From Pezicula radicicola (lineage: Eukaryota; Ascomycota; Leotiomycetes; Helotiales; Dermateaceae): a stretch of 64,000 nt of DNA. Made by a program: the position numbers and the translations under genes. The stretch covers positions 398,630-462,629 of the forward strand of contig PDUO01000018.1 in the NCBI GenBank assembly GCA_003008705.1. Direction: 5' to 3'. Of this stretch, positions 23,107 through 35,003 are shown one piece after another (the first letter of the stretch is position 1; each line of letters opens with the position of its first letter). A model generated the notes under the pieces. That model ran no database searches and was not told the DNA's origin. It was given only the letters and a program-made list of their open reading frames with translations.

Positions 23107-23725
23107 TTATTTCGGACTTCCAAACAAGCCGCCAAATATTCCAGTCCCAGAATGATGGCCACCACTACCTCCACTACCTCTTCTCTCTGCCTCTGTCCGT
23201 ATCCACTGCTTCAACCACTCCTTGTTTTTCATTTGTCTGGGATCTGTGACCTTCGTCTCTAATTGAGCCTCCCCTCTATCGAAACTTAGCAACGTAGGCA
23301 TGGAAGTTATCATATATGTCATGCCCAGTCCACTCTCCATAACATCTGGGGAATCATATTCAATCTCACAGAATGAGACGCCTCCTTCTTCTTCTCCAGC
23401 ACCAGATTTGATGAGCTCTTCGAGGATTGGAGACACACTCCGGCATGTAGCGCAATACGACGCAGTCCAGAAAGTCAATAGAGGCACCCGCGAGGATGAG
23501 GAGAGGAGCTTATAAGTTTCGAAGTCATTAGGTCGTCGCACACTACAGTCAAGCATTATTAGCATGGTGTCATGTCTAAGACATTGTGGAGAAACTCAAC
23601 GGCGTGTATATCTTGTTTTTAGCCTTCTTATCTGGGGTTGTGGAGAAAGACCGTAAACAGAATACGACTGAATATTTGGTTGGTGTAGAGACGCGTAGGA
23701 GCCTAACAGTCGTTCTTGTGATCAT
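23107..23725 (-). CDS. Thioredoxin-like protein, probably mitochondrial
   Basis: Exons 23601-23725 and 23107-23542 join in phase 2 through a 58-nt intron with a GTTGAG donor; 186 residues. The first exon is rich in Arg, Ser and Thr with few acids (MITRTTVRLLRVSTP...CLRSFSTTP), a typical mitochondrial presequence. The second carries VRRPNDFETYKLL, then a thioredoxin core PLLTFWTASYCATCRSVSP with CATC at residues 72-75. The cis-Pro segment is SMPTLLSF. A Gly/Ser-rich tail ends the protein. CATC replaces the usual CGPC, which would alter redox potential. Role inferred: dithiol oxidoreductase. Confidence 0.85.
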
Positions 23726-24580
23726 TTTGGGGAGGCAGTGCAGAGAGTTTGAAACTTGCAGGATTGGTACAGTAGTTGACAGGAAGTTCTTCAGATCTTC
23801 CTGTGCAAGCGCGTTCGAGAGGCCAAGCAGGGGAGATCTACGTCATGGCGCTTTCGTAGCTTGGCGCGGTTGTCAACAATTGCTTGCGAGAGCTTAGGTT
23901 TGTCTTGCATGAACGCAACTTTCAGCCATCAGATGACAGTCCACACCAGACCCCATACCATTATTTTCTGTTGGCCTTTCATCCATACGATCATCATCTC
24001 CTTATCAAGGTCACCGCTTCTTCCCTTTCCTTCTTCTCAGCATACCCTAGCCGTTCTTAAGCCATCTGACTAGAGTCACAGTCAGGCGCAGCTGGTGCAG
24101 CTCAGAGAGAGAGGGCACGACTCACCGAGTCACCGCTGTTAGCCGCTATCGCGAGTTCTGTGGGGAAGGAATCTACAGTACACACTCCGTCCCGGCGCTT
24201 TGTAATTCTTTAATCCACCCCTTCCTTTTTCAGCGTCTTGACTCTTCAGAAGGCCAGGGTTCTATGTCATCTTCTGGCTGGAGCATTACTCAGTCCATTG
24301 TACATGTCAGAACCATGATTCCTCTAATATCATTTCTCACCTCCCCACACCCGAGACCTAAAAGATTCACCTCAATTCTCCCCTCTTTCTTAACCATAAG
24401 TATATAGGTACCTATATACAATTACCATCAACCACAAAAACTTATTGCTACAGGTCTGAGAGGGTGCATGGGAAATCGCCTGCGTGATAAGTTACCACTC
24501 ATCAGCGGAATAGCAAGAGGGTCCGCGCGGCTGTCTTCGTCTACTGATAGTCCAAGGCTTTTTGCTCTCAATCTCATAGC
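23726..24580. other. Divergent promoter region
   Basis: Lies between the thioredoxin-like gene (minus) and the MFS gene (plus). Several short contradictory ORFs; nothing recognised. Confidence 0.5.
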
Positions 24581-27257
24581 ATGAGGGCTGCTAGTGAGGA
24601 TCATGCCGAGAAGGCGACACCTCTTCCAGAGTCAAGAAAGTCTTTCTCTGAGCCGAGCTCGTCTGCGACTAACACACCTCCAACCAAACATGAAGATGAA
24701 GAAGAGGAGCAAAGGCCGACAAAATGGAGTATGGGTGTTCTGAATGACAGTAAGACCCACGAAGTGCCAGGTAAGTCTTCTGCATCCTGTAGCCACTCTC
24801 AGTTCTTTGACTAATTGTTGAATCAACAGGTTCCGTGCTCCTCCTCACAGGCCACAGAAATGAGCCTCTTGGTCTGCGAAACGCTCCTGCAAGGACCTCC
24901 CACTCGTCCATTCCCAGTTCACAGTATCCAAGTCGCACACCCTCAGAAACACGCCGTCATTCTCGCCAATCGAAGGCCATCGAGAGCAAGAAGAAGACCA
25001 AGGATGGGGCCATTATACTAGAGCCGCAACCAGACGATTCGCACAATGATCCTCTGAATTGGCCTTCGTGGCGTCGAGACTCAGCTCTCCTTTCTCTGGG
25101 GTTATATTGCATGATAGGAGGGGGTATGACGCCTATTTTGGCCGCAGGATTTACTAATGTCGCAGCTACCTACAACGTCGCGGTTTCGAAGGTTTCGCTC
25201 ACTACTGGCTTGTATATGATGGGTTTGGGCGTTGGCTCAGTTTTCGCTTCTCCGACAGCCATCCTGTATGGGAAACGGCCCGTCTACCTATTTGGCGTTA
25301 TCATGTTCATTTCAATGTCATGCTGGTGCGCCGCATCTCCGAGCTACAATTCTCTCCTTGTGGCGAGGATTTTTCAAGGCATCTCAATTAGCCCAGTGGA
25401 ATGCCTACCATCTGGTATGTGTTATTGTACTCAAACCCCTTTATCCCAGGCGAGTATGCAATTGTTAGACAAGCCTGTATTCCCATTATATTCGTGGCGG
25501 CTCTCCAATTGCACTTTGTGACCTCCGTTCTGCTCTCTGTAGAGCAAGCCATACTGACTCCCCTATGCGGACAGCTACTATTGCCGAGATTTTCTTCCTA
25601 CATGAACGCGTAAGTTTAACGTCTTAGCCACAATACACGGGCTAACAATGTAGTAGGCTTACCGCATTGGCATTTACACACTTCTGCTACTGGGTGGAAA
25701 GAACTTGGTCCCGTTGGTCAGCGCCGCAATTATTCAACGTTTGGAGTGGCGCTGGGTTTTCTGGTAAGCTGCATCCTATCGCCTGTGTATTCGTATTCTC
25801 GTGGGCATTTGATCCTCTAAATCCCTGGGTTGGCTATCAGTAACTGGGAGTTTTCCATGAGTCAACCACTGATATTTAGAGCTGAGTGTCTTGCGAGTAA
25901 TGGGTCTGAATATTGTTTTGAAACAATGCTAACACAATGAAGGATTGTTGCTATGGTGGCAGGGTTCTGCTCGGTTCTGCTCTTTCTCTTTGTACCCGAG
26001 ACATTTTGGGATCGTACTCCACGTCCAAAGGATAGGAATGAAAAGGCGAAGACTCACTCTATGATGTCCTTGTTCGGTCACAAGGAAAAACGACACAGCT
26101 TATCAACTCATACGGATGGAAATGCGGACGAGTGCCCAAGAACGCAAACAGCGTCTCGCCCCACACGCAGTCTACATGTCGGATTTGCCCCAGGTGATAC
26201 TGATGAGAGCACTGAAAAAGAGGAGTGTGGCAACCTGTCACACCCGCATACTATTGCAATGCCAGCAACTCATCCACTGCAGACGCTGGTTACACCTCAA
26301 GGTGGGGCTCCAGAAACACCATCCTTGCACAACTTCAATTCGCCAGCATATGAGGGCATCGAAAGATCAAATTCAGACTATATGACCCGAGGCATGGAGC
26401 CTGCTGCGACAAACCCAGAAATTCATGGCGATACTCTAGGACCTGCGAGGCCATCTAGACCTGCTGCACCCCCGCGATACACAACGTTTCTTAAAGAAGC
26501 ACCAAGATTGACTTTTATACAACAACTTAGACCCTGGAATGGTCGTCTGCATGACGATAATTGGCTTAAGGTTGCCATTAGGCCTTTCATCCTATACATG
26601 TATCCTGCCGTGTTATGGTCATCTGTCATATATTCCTGCTCTATTGGATGGTTGATCGTGCTCTCCGAGTCCGTGTCCGTAGTGTACCGCTCGAAGGATA
26701 CGTATCATTTCTCTGCACTTTCGGCTGGCCTGATTTACCTTTCTCCGTTCATTGGTGGTGTTCTTGGCACGGCAGTCGCAGGGAAAGTCAGCGATTGCAT
26801 CGTACGAGCTATGTCAAAGAGAAACGGAGGTCTCTACGAGCCTGAGTTTAGGCTGGTCATGGCTGCCCCAGTTGCTGTCACGACCGTGATCGGTCTTATG
26901 GGTTTTGGCTGGTCTGCGCAGGTTAAAGATAACTGGATAGTTCCCACCATTTTCTTTGGAATCATATCGTTTGGTTGCTCTTTAGGCTCTACCACTGCCA
27001 TCACTTTCTGTGTCGATTCATACAGACAATACGCCGGGGAGGCGCTTGTTACATTGAACTTCAGCAAAAACATATTTCATGGTCTAGTCTTCAGTTTATT
27101 TTTCACAAGTTGGCTAGAGGCCGACGGATCGAAGAAGGTATTCATCTGGTTGGGCGTCATTCAATTAATAATGTTGGCTTTCACCATACCAATGTACATC
27201 TACGGCAAGAGGGCACGGATGTGGACCGTTAGAATGAATTTCATGGAGAGGTTCTAA
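24581..27257 (+). CDS. MFS transporter, DHA1/Hol1-like
   Basis: Exons 24581-24770, 24830-25414, 25575-25609, 25657-25763 and 25943-27257; 743 residues, all junctions in phase. The long cytoplasmic N-terminus has Ser/Arg-rich patches and leads to DPLNWPSWRRD, the usual entry into the first helix of this fungal subfamily. Other landmarks: AAGFTNVAATYNV, YGKRPVYLFG (A-like loop motif), ARIFQGISISPVECLPS, ATIAEIFFLHERAYRIG, LEWRWVFW and FVPETFWDR. A hydrophilic loop of about 190 residues sits between helices 6 and 7. In yeast, Hol1 moves polyamines and organic cations; related fungal proteins export drugs. Substrate here is not predictable. Confidence 0.9.
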
Positions 27258-27846
27258 GCTTTTGGATTCAGCATTTGGGTTTTATCACACTTTTGGGAAA
27301 GAAGGCATGGACGAATTGGATGCATTATGTGTATGACCTATTGGAGTTGGAGTTTGGCATAGCGTTTTCTACTGCATGGTTCTAGTGCATGGTTAGAGCA
27401 TCATCAGATTGGCTTGGAGAATTGGTATACCAGGTAGAGTTCTGTAGATTGATCGACATTCAACCTGTTGATGTTTACAGGGAGTAATATACATAAAGCA
27501 AGAGTGCCCAAACAGGTCTGGTTATTTATACCCCTTTATCCCTCGCTTGACACATACAATCAATCTCGTATACCTTTACATGTAAGGTCACTCTTAACTA
27601 CAAACTATTAGTACGTGTTTATAAAGGCAAAATTTGTTCAAGTACTTAAAATCATACGTTTTAATCATAGCTTTGCGTAAAAATAATTAAATTTACCTAC
27701 CATTAGTAAAAAAGGGTCTAATTTAACCCCCCTGAATTTAGCGACTTCTCGCTAAGACGCCGGTCAAAAAGACTTCCAAAGTATGTAGGGCTTTATTATT
27801 ACATTGATGTTATCTTTCGACCATGTTAGCCCGCATTTATACAATA
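27258..27846. other. Intergenic, AT-rich
   Basis: 3' flank of the MFS gene followed by an AT-rich stretch (about 27580-27740). No gene or RNA seen. Confidence 0.5.
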
Positions 27847-30800
27847 TTAGTAGTCAGCGTAAAACAATGTACCACAATTCGCACCATCAGTACCCAAAAC
27901 CGTGTTCCACTCATACAGCCCTGTTGTAGTAATATTATTACTTGTAGCTTCGGCATATCCATTACAATTGGATACAATTCCCGTTTGCGTTGGCGATGGC
28001 ACCGTTGCTGAAGTTGTAGTACTTGAAGGACCCGAAGTAGGTGAAGTTGGATTACTACTACTGATTCCTATACAATAGTAATACCCAACATAGAACAAAG
28101 TACCACAATTTGCACCATCAGTTCCTAAAATTGCATTCCAATCAAAGAGCTCTGTTGTCGTGATACTGTAGTTCGTAGCGAATGAATAGCACCTGGAGCG
28201 TACTCATCACAGCTCGATATTATTCCACTTTGAGTTGGTGAAGGAATCGAAGTACTAGTTGATGTCGGAGTAGTAGTACCTATACAATAGTAATAGCCGA
28301 CCCATAACTCGGTATTACAATTAGCACCTTCTACACCCAATACGCTGTTCCATGCGTAAAGTGAATTAGTTGTGATATTGTTATTGAATACAAATTCTGT
28401 ACAGGTGTCTCCAGCTTGCGCTTGCGAATATTTATTACAGTTGGATATGATACCGTTGGCTTGTGTTGGGGCTGGCGCTGTGGTCGGATTAGCCCCTAAT
28501 GGCTGACTGGGTACTGGGTATGATATAGATGTTCCTGTTATTGCTGTTGGATCTGCACCGCCAGGCCCGCCTCATTCTTGGGAACTTGCGTCAGCGGAGC
28601 ATGAAGGGCTTGCTGGGGGGACGTAAGATCCTCCCGGAGCTCTATGGATGATATAGGTTAGTAATAATTCTAATCTCAAAGAAATCATGGTTATATATCA
28701 GTAGTGAAGAGACTTGACGTTGGATTAGTACAAGGGTCAGGCAGCTTAAGTTCTTACTTGCATTCTCTCATATCACATCCATGATCTGAGAAAGGGCGGT
28801 GACCCCAGAGTGGAAAGAGAGTGCTGGTTGCTTACTCGGTGCAGATATATTGGGATTCTATGATATTGTCGCAAGTACCTATTATGTTAGGATTCCACGA
28901 GAAGTTGCGTCGCAGTAATATTTCCAATTGTTGAATTAGCAGTTAATGAAGTAGCAAGTGAAGCACTAATTTACTTTAGCTGGAGTAATTGTTTCAAAAA
29001 AAAACAATCTTAGACATTATAGACCTACCATGTTGAATTCACAGGAACTTGCATCAGATCGCATGCACAAAGTTTCTTCCGAGTAACAATATGTTGACCG
29101 GAAATCACGTGGTTCATATATTGAAACCATGGCACCGAATATATCTTCATTTTGTCTCTCGCATGGTATGGAATTGTCTTATATGCGTAAAGCAAGCTAC
29201 GCAAGCCTCATGCATCCAAAATAGCCCATTTTGTATGGCATTCGGGCCTTTTACGATGCCTCCCACTCTGTATATAAAACCTACTAGTCGGCCTCTCTTC
29301 TAGACGGCCAGTACTCACAATTCACTCATTTTATGCATATACAATTTCCACTAGTTCGAAGCTCAATACAATACGTGTTTTGTGTGTGTACGAGAAGATC
29401 ACCAATCGTGACTCCCCATGATACAGAAAGTTGTAAATAAGCCTCAAATAGATCGTTGGTGGTAACTCCACCACTAGTATCAACCATCTGGCACGAAGAA
29501 GAGCTTGAATCAGGCTCAATACCCACACAGTAGTAGTAGCCAAGCAAGAGACCCGTGCAGTTTTCACCCACAGCTGAATTCCAGGTATCAAAGTCTGTCA
29601 AGGTGATGTTGTATGAAATGGCAAGATCATAGCATGTATCGTTGGTGACGGCCAGATGGAAGTTATTGCAGTCAGATACCATGCTGCTGGTTTGGATTGG
29701 AGTCGGAATTACAATGACAGATGTGTTTATTGTGCTGGCTGCAGCTATAGTGGCCGCAGCAGAAGCTGTGAAGAGAAGAGCGACGTATTGGTAGAGGTAC
29801 GGATAATCAAGCCATTGCAATATTAAGAGTATCCAAACAAGATTCTCCTCCGGACTCCTAAATAGGGAAAGTAGATTTTGGAATAAAAACATTCATCAAA
29901 GACGAGAAAAAGAATTGAAACAGAAGAAAAAACATCGGGACTTCACAAAAACAGGAGGAATAAGTTTTCTGTCCCAAAGTCTTCTTCGGACATGATAGTA
30001 GGCCACGAAGGAAATATATTTGGGAGCTGAAGAATTTCTCAATGGAACAAAAGGTACCGCTTCGAGATTATACTTACTGGCTGCTGCCGATATTGCTGCT
30101 TCTGTTTCACTCGCCGTTATATTGCTAGAATCAAGAGTTGTCGCAGCAGGATATAGGTAAAATTGTCGAGTGCTAAAATTTCCCACAGTGGTGCTGCAGA
30201 CATTCTGAATATCGTAAAACTGATCGACCAAGTAGTCCGAGTAATCAGAGTCGGGAAGATATTCAGAAGTTAGTCTCCGGTAAAGTATCTCGACGAAGCA
30301 ATTACTACAGAGTACTGTGTGATTGTAGAGACTAGAGATCCTCTGATTCTCTGTTGTCACGTTTGATGGATCTAAGCATGACGGGTCCGTTGTATCGACT
30401 GTGCAGTCTGGACGAATTACATTTGAGCTAACCTGGTTTAGCGACTCGATCATACACCAATCCGATGTGCTACTCACAGGTTTTAATACAGGTACTGGAG
30501 GAAAGAGAAAGGGAAGAAACAAACTCACTCGGACTGAAGACATGCAATGCCTAAGCCATCAGTAAATCGTTCCGCAATAGTGTACGCCGGTACAAGCTTT
30601 CCATAGATCATCACTGATACACTCCAGTTCAACATTACTCTCCCAGGTCTGAGCAGAATTAACATATTCGGATGTGCACAAAGTGGTAAGGTTATCTTCG
30701 CTCCACCAATAATCATCCACTGTAACGGTCCATTGAAAAAGAATATTATCGCATGAAACTGTGGTATTCCTTGATGAATTAGGACCTATTGGTTTACGAA

Positions 30801-30950
30801 CAATAGATTAACTTACATAGCATCCAAACATCCAACACTTAGATTCAAAGCAGTTGCAATCGAGTCAGAGTCGACCGTTGGGTATAGGCTAAACGAAACA
30901 GCTTGTTGTGCAAACAATACCAGGCAGATGTATAGAAAAAACATTGCCAT
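27847..30950 (-). pseudogene. Decayed multi-LysM secreted protein gene
   Basis: LysM proteins bind chitin or peptidoglycan outside the cell. The first exon (30817-30950) encodes a signal peptide (MAMFFLYICLVLFAQQAVS). Exons 30529-30769 and 30078-30469 give the Cys-rich N-terminal domain of long fungal LysM proteins (YGKLVPAYTIAERFTDGLG, DYSDYLVDQFYDI). Then five LysM-like modules follow: about 29500-29700, 28850-28975, 28295-28450, 28065-28220 and 27847-27975. The best kept has NCNKYSQAQAGDTC and a WNSVLGVEGANC core; each ends in a GYYYC-type motif. Lesions: exon 30529-30769 is out of phase by one base (near 30604); a shift near 28899; an in-frame TGA at 28572-28574; modules 4 and 5 lack the GDTC segment, module 4 also shifting frame (about 28180-28215); and TAA (27847-27849) in the last module. 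Unrecognised introns could explain one of these, not all. Confidence 0.8.
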
Positions 30951-30999
30951 TAGATGGTTAAATCGAGAACCAAACTGTCTGTGAAAATGGGACGGATGA

Positions 31000-32040
31000 T
31001 TACCAGCCGTCAGAAGTGATGTTCACAAGACGAGATAAAAAGGAGGAAGAAATTTCTCGGGGATGAGTATATGCACTTCGAGAAATTGTCACTTTCTCCA
31101 TATTCGAGCTTCCTGTATCATTCCAGTCCTGAAGCGCATCAAAACACTCATCCTTGCGAAAATTTGCAGACGGCCAGCCATATTCATGATAAACTTTTCG
31201 AAGACCCTATCAAGTAATGAATCAGTTGACCGCATATTTGATTTTCATCTAGCTAGTAATGTAACAGGAGGCAAAGTCAATATGACATACCTTGAAAGCC
31301 TCCTCAGGCTTGTTACTCACATCCCATATCTCACCGCCATCCTTATTATACCCAGGAAGTGATATCCATTCCAACGTCCTGTACATCTCTTTGCAATCGT
31401 CGAAGAACTTTTTGACAGGAATCCTGGGCAGGAGGTTCCAACCCAGGCCGATTTCGTTATCTGCGTGAGACCATAATTTTGAATCTAACTGAGACTCGCC
31501 TAAGATTTAGTAGCGAATGATGTTTCCTATCAAGACACATGTTAGATATTGCACGAGGATTCGAAGATAGTCTGTTCCATCTTCAATCACAAAATACACA
31601 TACCTTGTTGGGCATTAAGCAAAAACCAGCTCCCATACCTCGTTCCGCTAGTCAAAAAAATCACCTGATCCGAGATCTTCTCATTCGGAGGTTCTAATAA
31701 AGCTTCCCAAAGTTGTTCGTTCCCTCTTTTAACCCAACGCTTTACGCGTCTTCCATTCCACTGGATCGGAAGGCTCCCATAAGCCACGTGGAAATCCTGG
31801 TTATATATAAATCCCGGTTGTCTATATATAGCAAGTGAGCAAGAACATCGACAACAGAACCTGATTTCCCCAATTTGCGAAACAACTCTCGGTCGCTTTC
31901 AGGCCACCCTCCTGTGAGTGGAGTCTGGATTACAGAGGCTGGAAGATAGATGGTGCCGTGGTGGTGAAATACTGGTAGAAAGATGTGACGGCTTCAACAA
32001 TCTCGTCGCGGACGGCTGTTTGGGAGTCGTCGTCACTCAT
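31000..32040 (-). pseudogene. Fungal conserved protein of unknown function, frameshifted
   Basis: Reads as one gene from an ATG at 32040 to a stop at 31000-31002. The N-terminal part is RDEIVEAVTSFYQYF, then (shifted) LPASVIQTPLTGGWPESD and KLGKSGSVVDVLAHL, then (shifted again at a TATATATA run near 31820) QDFHVAYGSLPIQWNG. Two good introns follow, leading to LGWNLLPRIPVKKFFDDC, GGEIWDVSNKPEEAFK and VYHEYGWPSANFRKDECF. The order matches an uncharacterised Pezizomycotina family that I recognise by pattern but cannot name. Two frameshifts (about 31965 and 31820) have no splice explanation, so I call it broken. Its stop lies 50 bp upstream of the LysM relic start, on the same strand. Confidence 0.6.
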
Positions 32041-33067
32041 TATTTTGGTCAGCAATATGTTGGTATATGTTAGATAGGTAGTTGGATTGTTCTTGTTGGA
32101 AGTTGGCAAACGCAATCTGCAGCTGCATGTCCTGGGTGGCCGAAACCGAGCACGTGACTAATAATAATTAAGCGAGCATCCTCGCGTGGAAATAGGGGGG
32201 ACTTTGGGACGCTACTTGCCAAGGAAACTCAACTCACTTGAGAACGTTTGGCAAGCAGGTTGTAAGTGATATCAACATTCGATTACTTAGTGAGTCACTT
32301 AAGTCAAGTAAGTTGCTTAAGTTAAGTGCTGCCTATAGCGCTATAACTTTATTTAAGACTTCAATATTAGCAACTAACTAAACGCTAATAGAATTTAACC
32401 CTAACTAAACTAGAATTCTTCTGCTTTATCTAAATAATTATATTGAAATACTCTTTTATATATAACCTCTAGTTACTAGCTATAATAAAACTAAAGTGCA
32501 AAATAGCTACTATAAGCACAATAAAAGTATATGTTATTAACTAATTACGACCAACCTTAAAAACTACAGTTCTAAATTCCTATGTTAGCTACAGTGAATG
32601 ATAGTCTATATTTGAGGTTAAGAAGACTAGCGATGCACAAACCTACTAGAAATGACGAGTGAAGTTAAAGAGTATTGCAACTTGCCAATGACAAATTTAA
32701 AGCTTCACATCTAATCAAAGGAGGCAAAATGATGCAGGAAATGTGCTATGTTCTCATTCATTCCCAATCTATACAAACGCCGGAATGTTTCTGCCAGCTT
32801 AACATTACCACCCAGTCACCCTTTAGCACATGCCCATTACATTCCCCAGGGGCTTGCTCTACCAATTGAGTCCTATTCGGACTCTCCATGTCAATATGCA
32901 GTATGGGAATCTTATGCGCCAGAACGCCACAAGCCAGATTTTCGCCCTCCCGTGTTGTATGTTACATTCATTAGGGGCCAGCCGCTCTTCCTCCCCTAGT
33001 CACGATTGATCGTGCTTCGCGGTTATCCAATTCGTAATAATCGTCATAAATGCCCTTACTCCACTAC
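32041..33067. other. Intergenic with AT-rich island
   Basis: About 32250-32690 is strongly AT-rich with TA-rich, G- and C-poor sequence and no ORF. It looks like decayed repeat DNA, as left by repeat-induced point mutation in ascomycetes, though no element ends are recognisable. The rest shows nothing. Confidence 0.5.
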
Positions 33068-35003
33068 TCAAAACGCGCCGTGGCTCTCATTCTGCGGTGG
33101 TTTTGAACCAGGTTGGGGTCCCCACAGCGCATTATGCACATGTGGATTCCCTGCTTCATCATCCTCCCCTATCGGTTGCTGTGCCTGTGCCCACTGCTGT
33201 GAAGGGTTCTGCTGTTGCCTCCTCTCTTGTCTTTTTTGTTCTAAGTATACTTGTGATTGTTGAGGAGCGTATGGGTTGTGTGGGTTTTGTTGAGCGTATG
33301 ATGAATATGGCTCCGGGTCACCACCGACAGCCATACCTATCTCCTCTTCATGCCTTCTCGCAGTCCCGGGTCCCGGATTGATAGATGTGAATCTATCTTC
33401 ATCATTGCGGCCTTGGTACATAGCCCCTTCCTCTGTTATGTCTTGCCCATTCGAATCATATCTCTGTCGAGCAGGGACATAGGCAGAACTGCCTGGATAC
33501 GTTGGATTCGGTTGTGCGTGTGCAATTAATCCTGCGCCCTCGTCGGCGCCTAGTGCCTGACCTGGCATCCCAAACTTACTCCTGCGGAATTCATTTGCAA
33601 TCGGTAGAGTATCGCCATTTGATTGAAAACGCTCCTCCTTCCCGCCAGTTGGCTGCAAAGTCATATCGTTTTCGTTACTCAAATTCAAGTTTGAGTTGAA
33701 AGCGGAGTTTTTGTATGAGGCATCGGTCTCCCGTTTCTTTACACCCACGAACAGCCAGCGCATACCACGAGCAAAGCCCTTGACAAGATCCCATGGATTC
33801 ATAGCATCAGCCATAGCCTTTACACCGAGGAAACCACCTTGCTTAGGCCCGAGTCGATCTTCCCCAGGCATTCCAGAGGTAGGTGGTGGATACTTGGATG
33901 ATGGTTTTTGCGAATATGGCTTCCATGGGAATGCATAAAGATGGAGAATGGCGAATATCGCCATTTCCACACAAAGTAGCAGAGCAGGAAGACCAACTTT
34001 CAGGTCAGGGTATGCAATATATTTTGTCGGTGACACAACATTCAAGGTAGAAGAGGTGAGGATACTGATCAAAAACGATTGCCAAAAGGAGAGGAAAATG
34101 ACAAGCTTAATGGCCAGTACCTTCAAGAAAGGACTGTGGGGGGCGAGGTCTTTCCGGAGCTGTATGTAGAACTGAATAACACAATACATGGCGACCGTAA
34201 CCGCTAAACCTTCGATAACCAAGATCTAATGGGATTAGTACAGCTACTTTAAACGCTAATAGAGTACTCACCCAGATATGCGCAAATACAGGAGAGTTTG
34301 AAGATTCACAGTATTTGCCGAAATACTGCGTCACGACAGCTGTGATGGTCATGGCGACCCGAATGAAGCAGTATTGGTAAATTCCAGCGTAGATGATGTT
34401 GAACCAGGTAAGACCACTCCTAGGTGTTCTCCATATACCCGTCTGCCCACCACAACAGCTTGCAAACCAGTTGATTGGGAGCACCCATCTCTGGGGCGTG
34501 ATTCCACGGAAGTAGTCTTTCTGTTCGTGCAGGTTCGGGGCGATATAGTGGCAAAGGAGCGCAAAGAAAGATGCGATTGCGAAAGCCTCGTAACAGTCGG
34601 ATATGACTGAAAAGTAAACAGCATGCCAGTAATAATATAATGAAAGGAAGGAGGCTGCCGCGTAGACTGGAATCATAAAGAGAATGCGAATAATACTGCA
34701 TTAATGTTAGCAAGACAAGGAAGGATAGAGATGAAGCAGAACGTACTGTCTTTGCTCATTGGGTTTTGTGTAGTGAATAGCATGCATGAATATCAAGTAC
34801 ACCGATACTAGAACCGCGATTAACGTGCAAGCTGCTGCGATGAGGATGGCGAGCATATGAAAGGTCAAAGTTCCCACGAGTATTTCTTCGGACGACCCAA
34901 CTAAGACCTGTTAGCAGTCTTCCCGTACGTACGCGTAGGAGAGCCTCTCACTTCGCAGATCGTCCAGCGTCGCATTACATGTCGTGTTTATGGAAAACCC
35001 CAT
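33068..35003 (-). CDS. TMEM184 / organic solute transporter alpha-like membrane protein (DUF300)
   Basis: Exons 34952-35003, 34747-34900, 34272-34695 and 33068-34225; 595 residues with all junctions in phase. The N-terminus (MGFSINTTCNATLDDLR) is luminal-like. Seven predicted membrane segments follow, with family motifs IIRILFMIPVYAAASFLSL, SDCYEAFAIASFFALLCHY and the NIIYAGIYQYCFIRVA region. The last exon carries the final helices and a roughly 280-residue hydrophilic tail rich in Gln, Pro and Asn (many PQQ and QQNP stretches). In animals OST-alpha moves bile acids and steroids; the yeast and plant relatives are linked to vacuole or endosome function. Substrate unknown. Confidence 0.9.
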
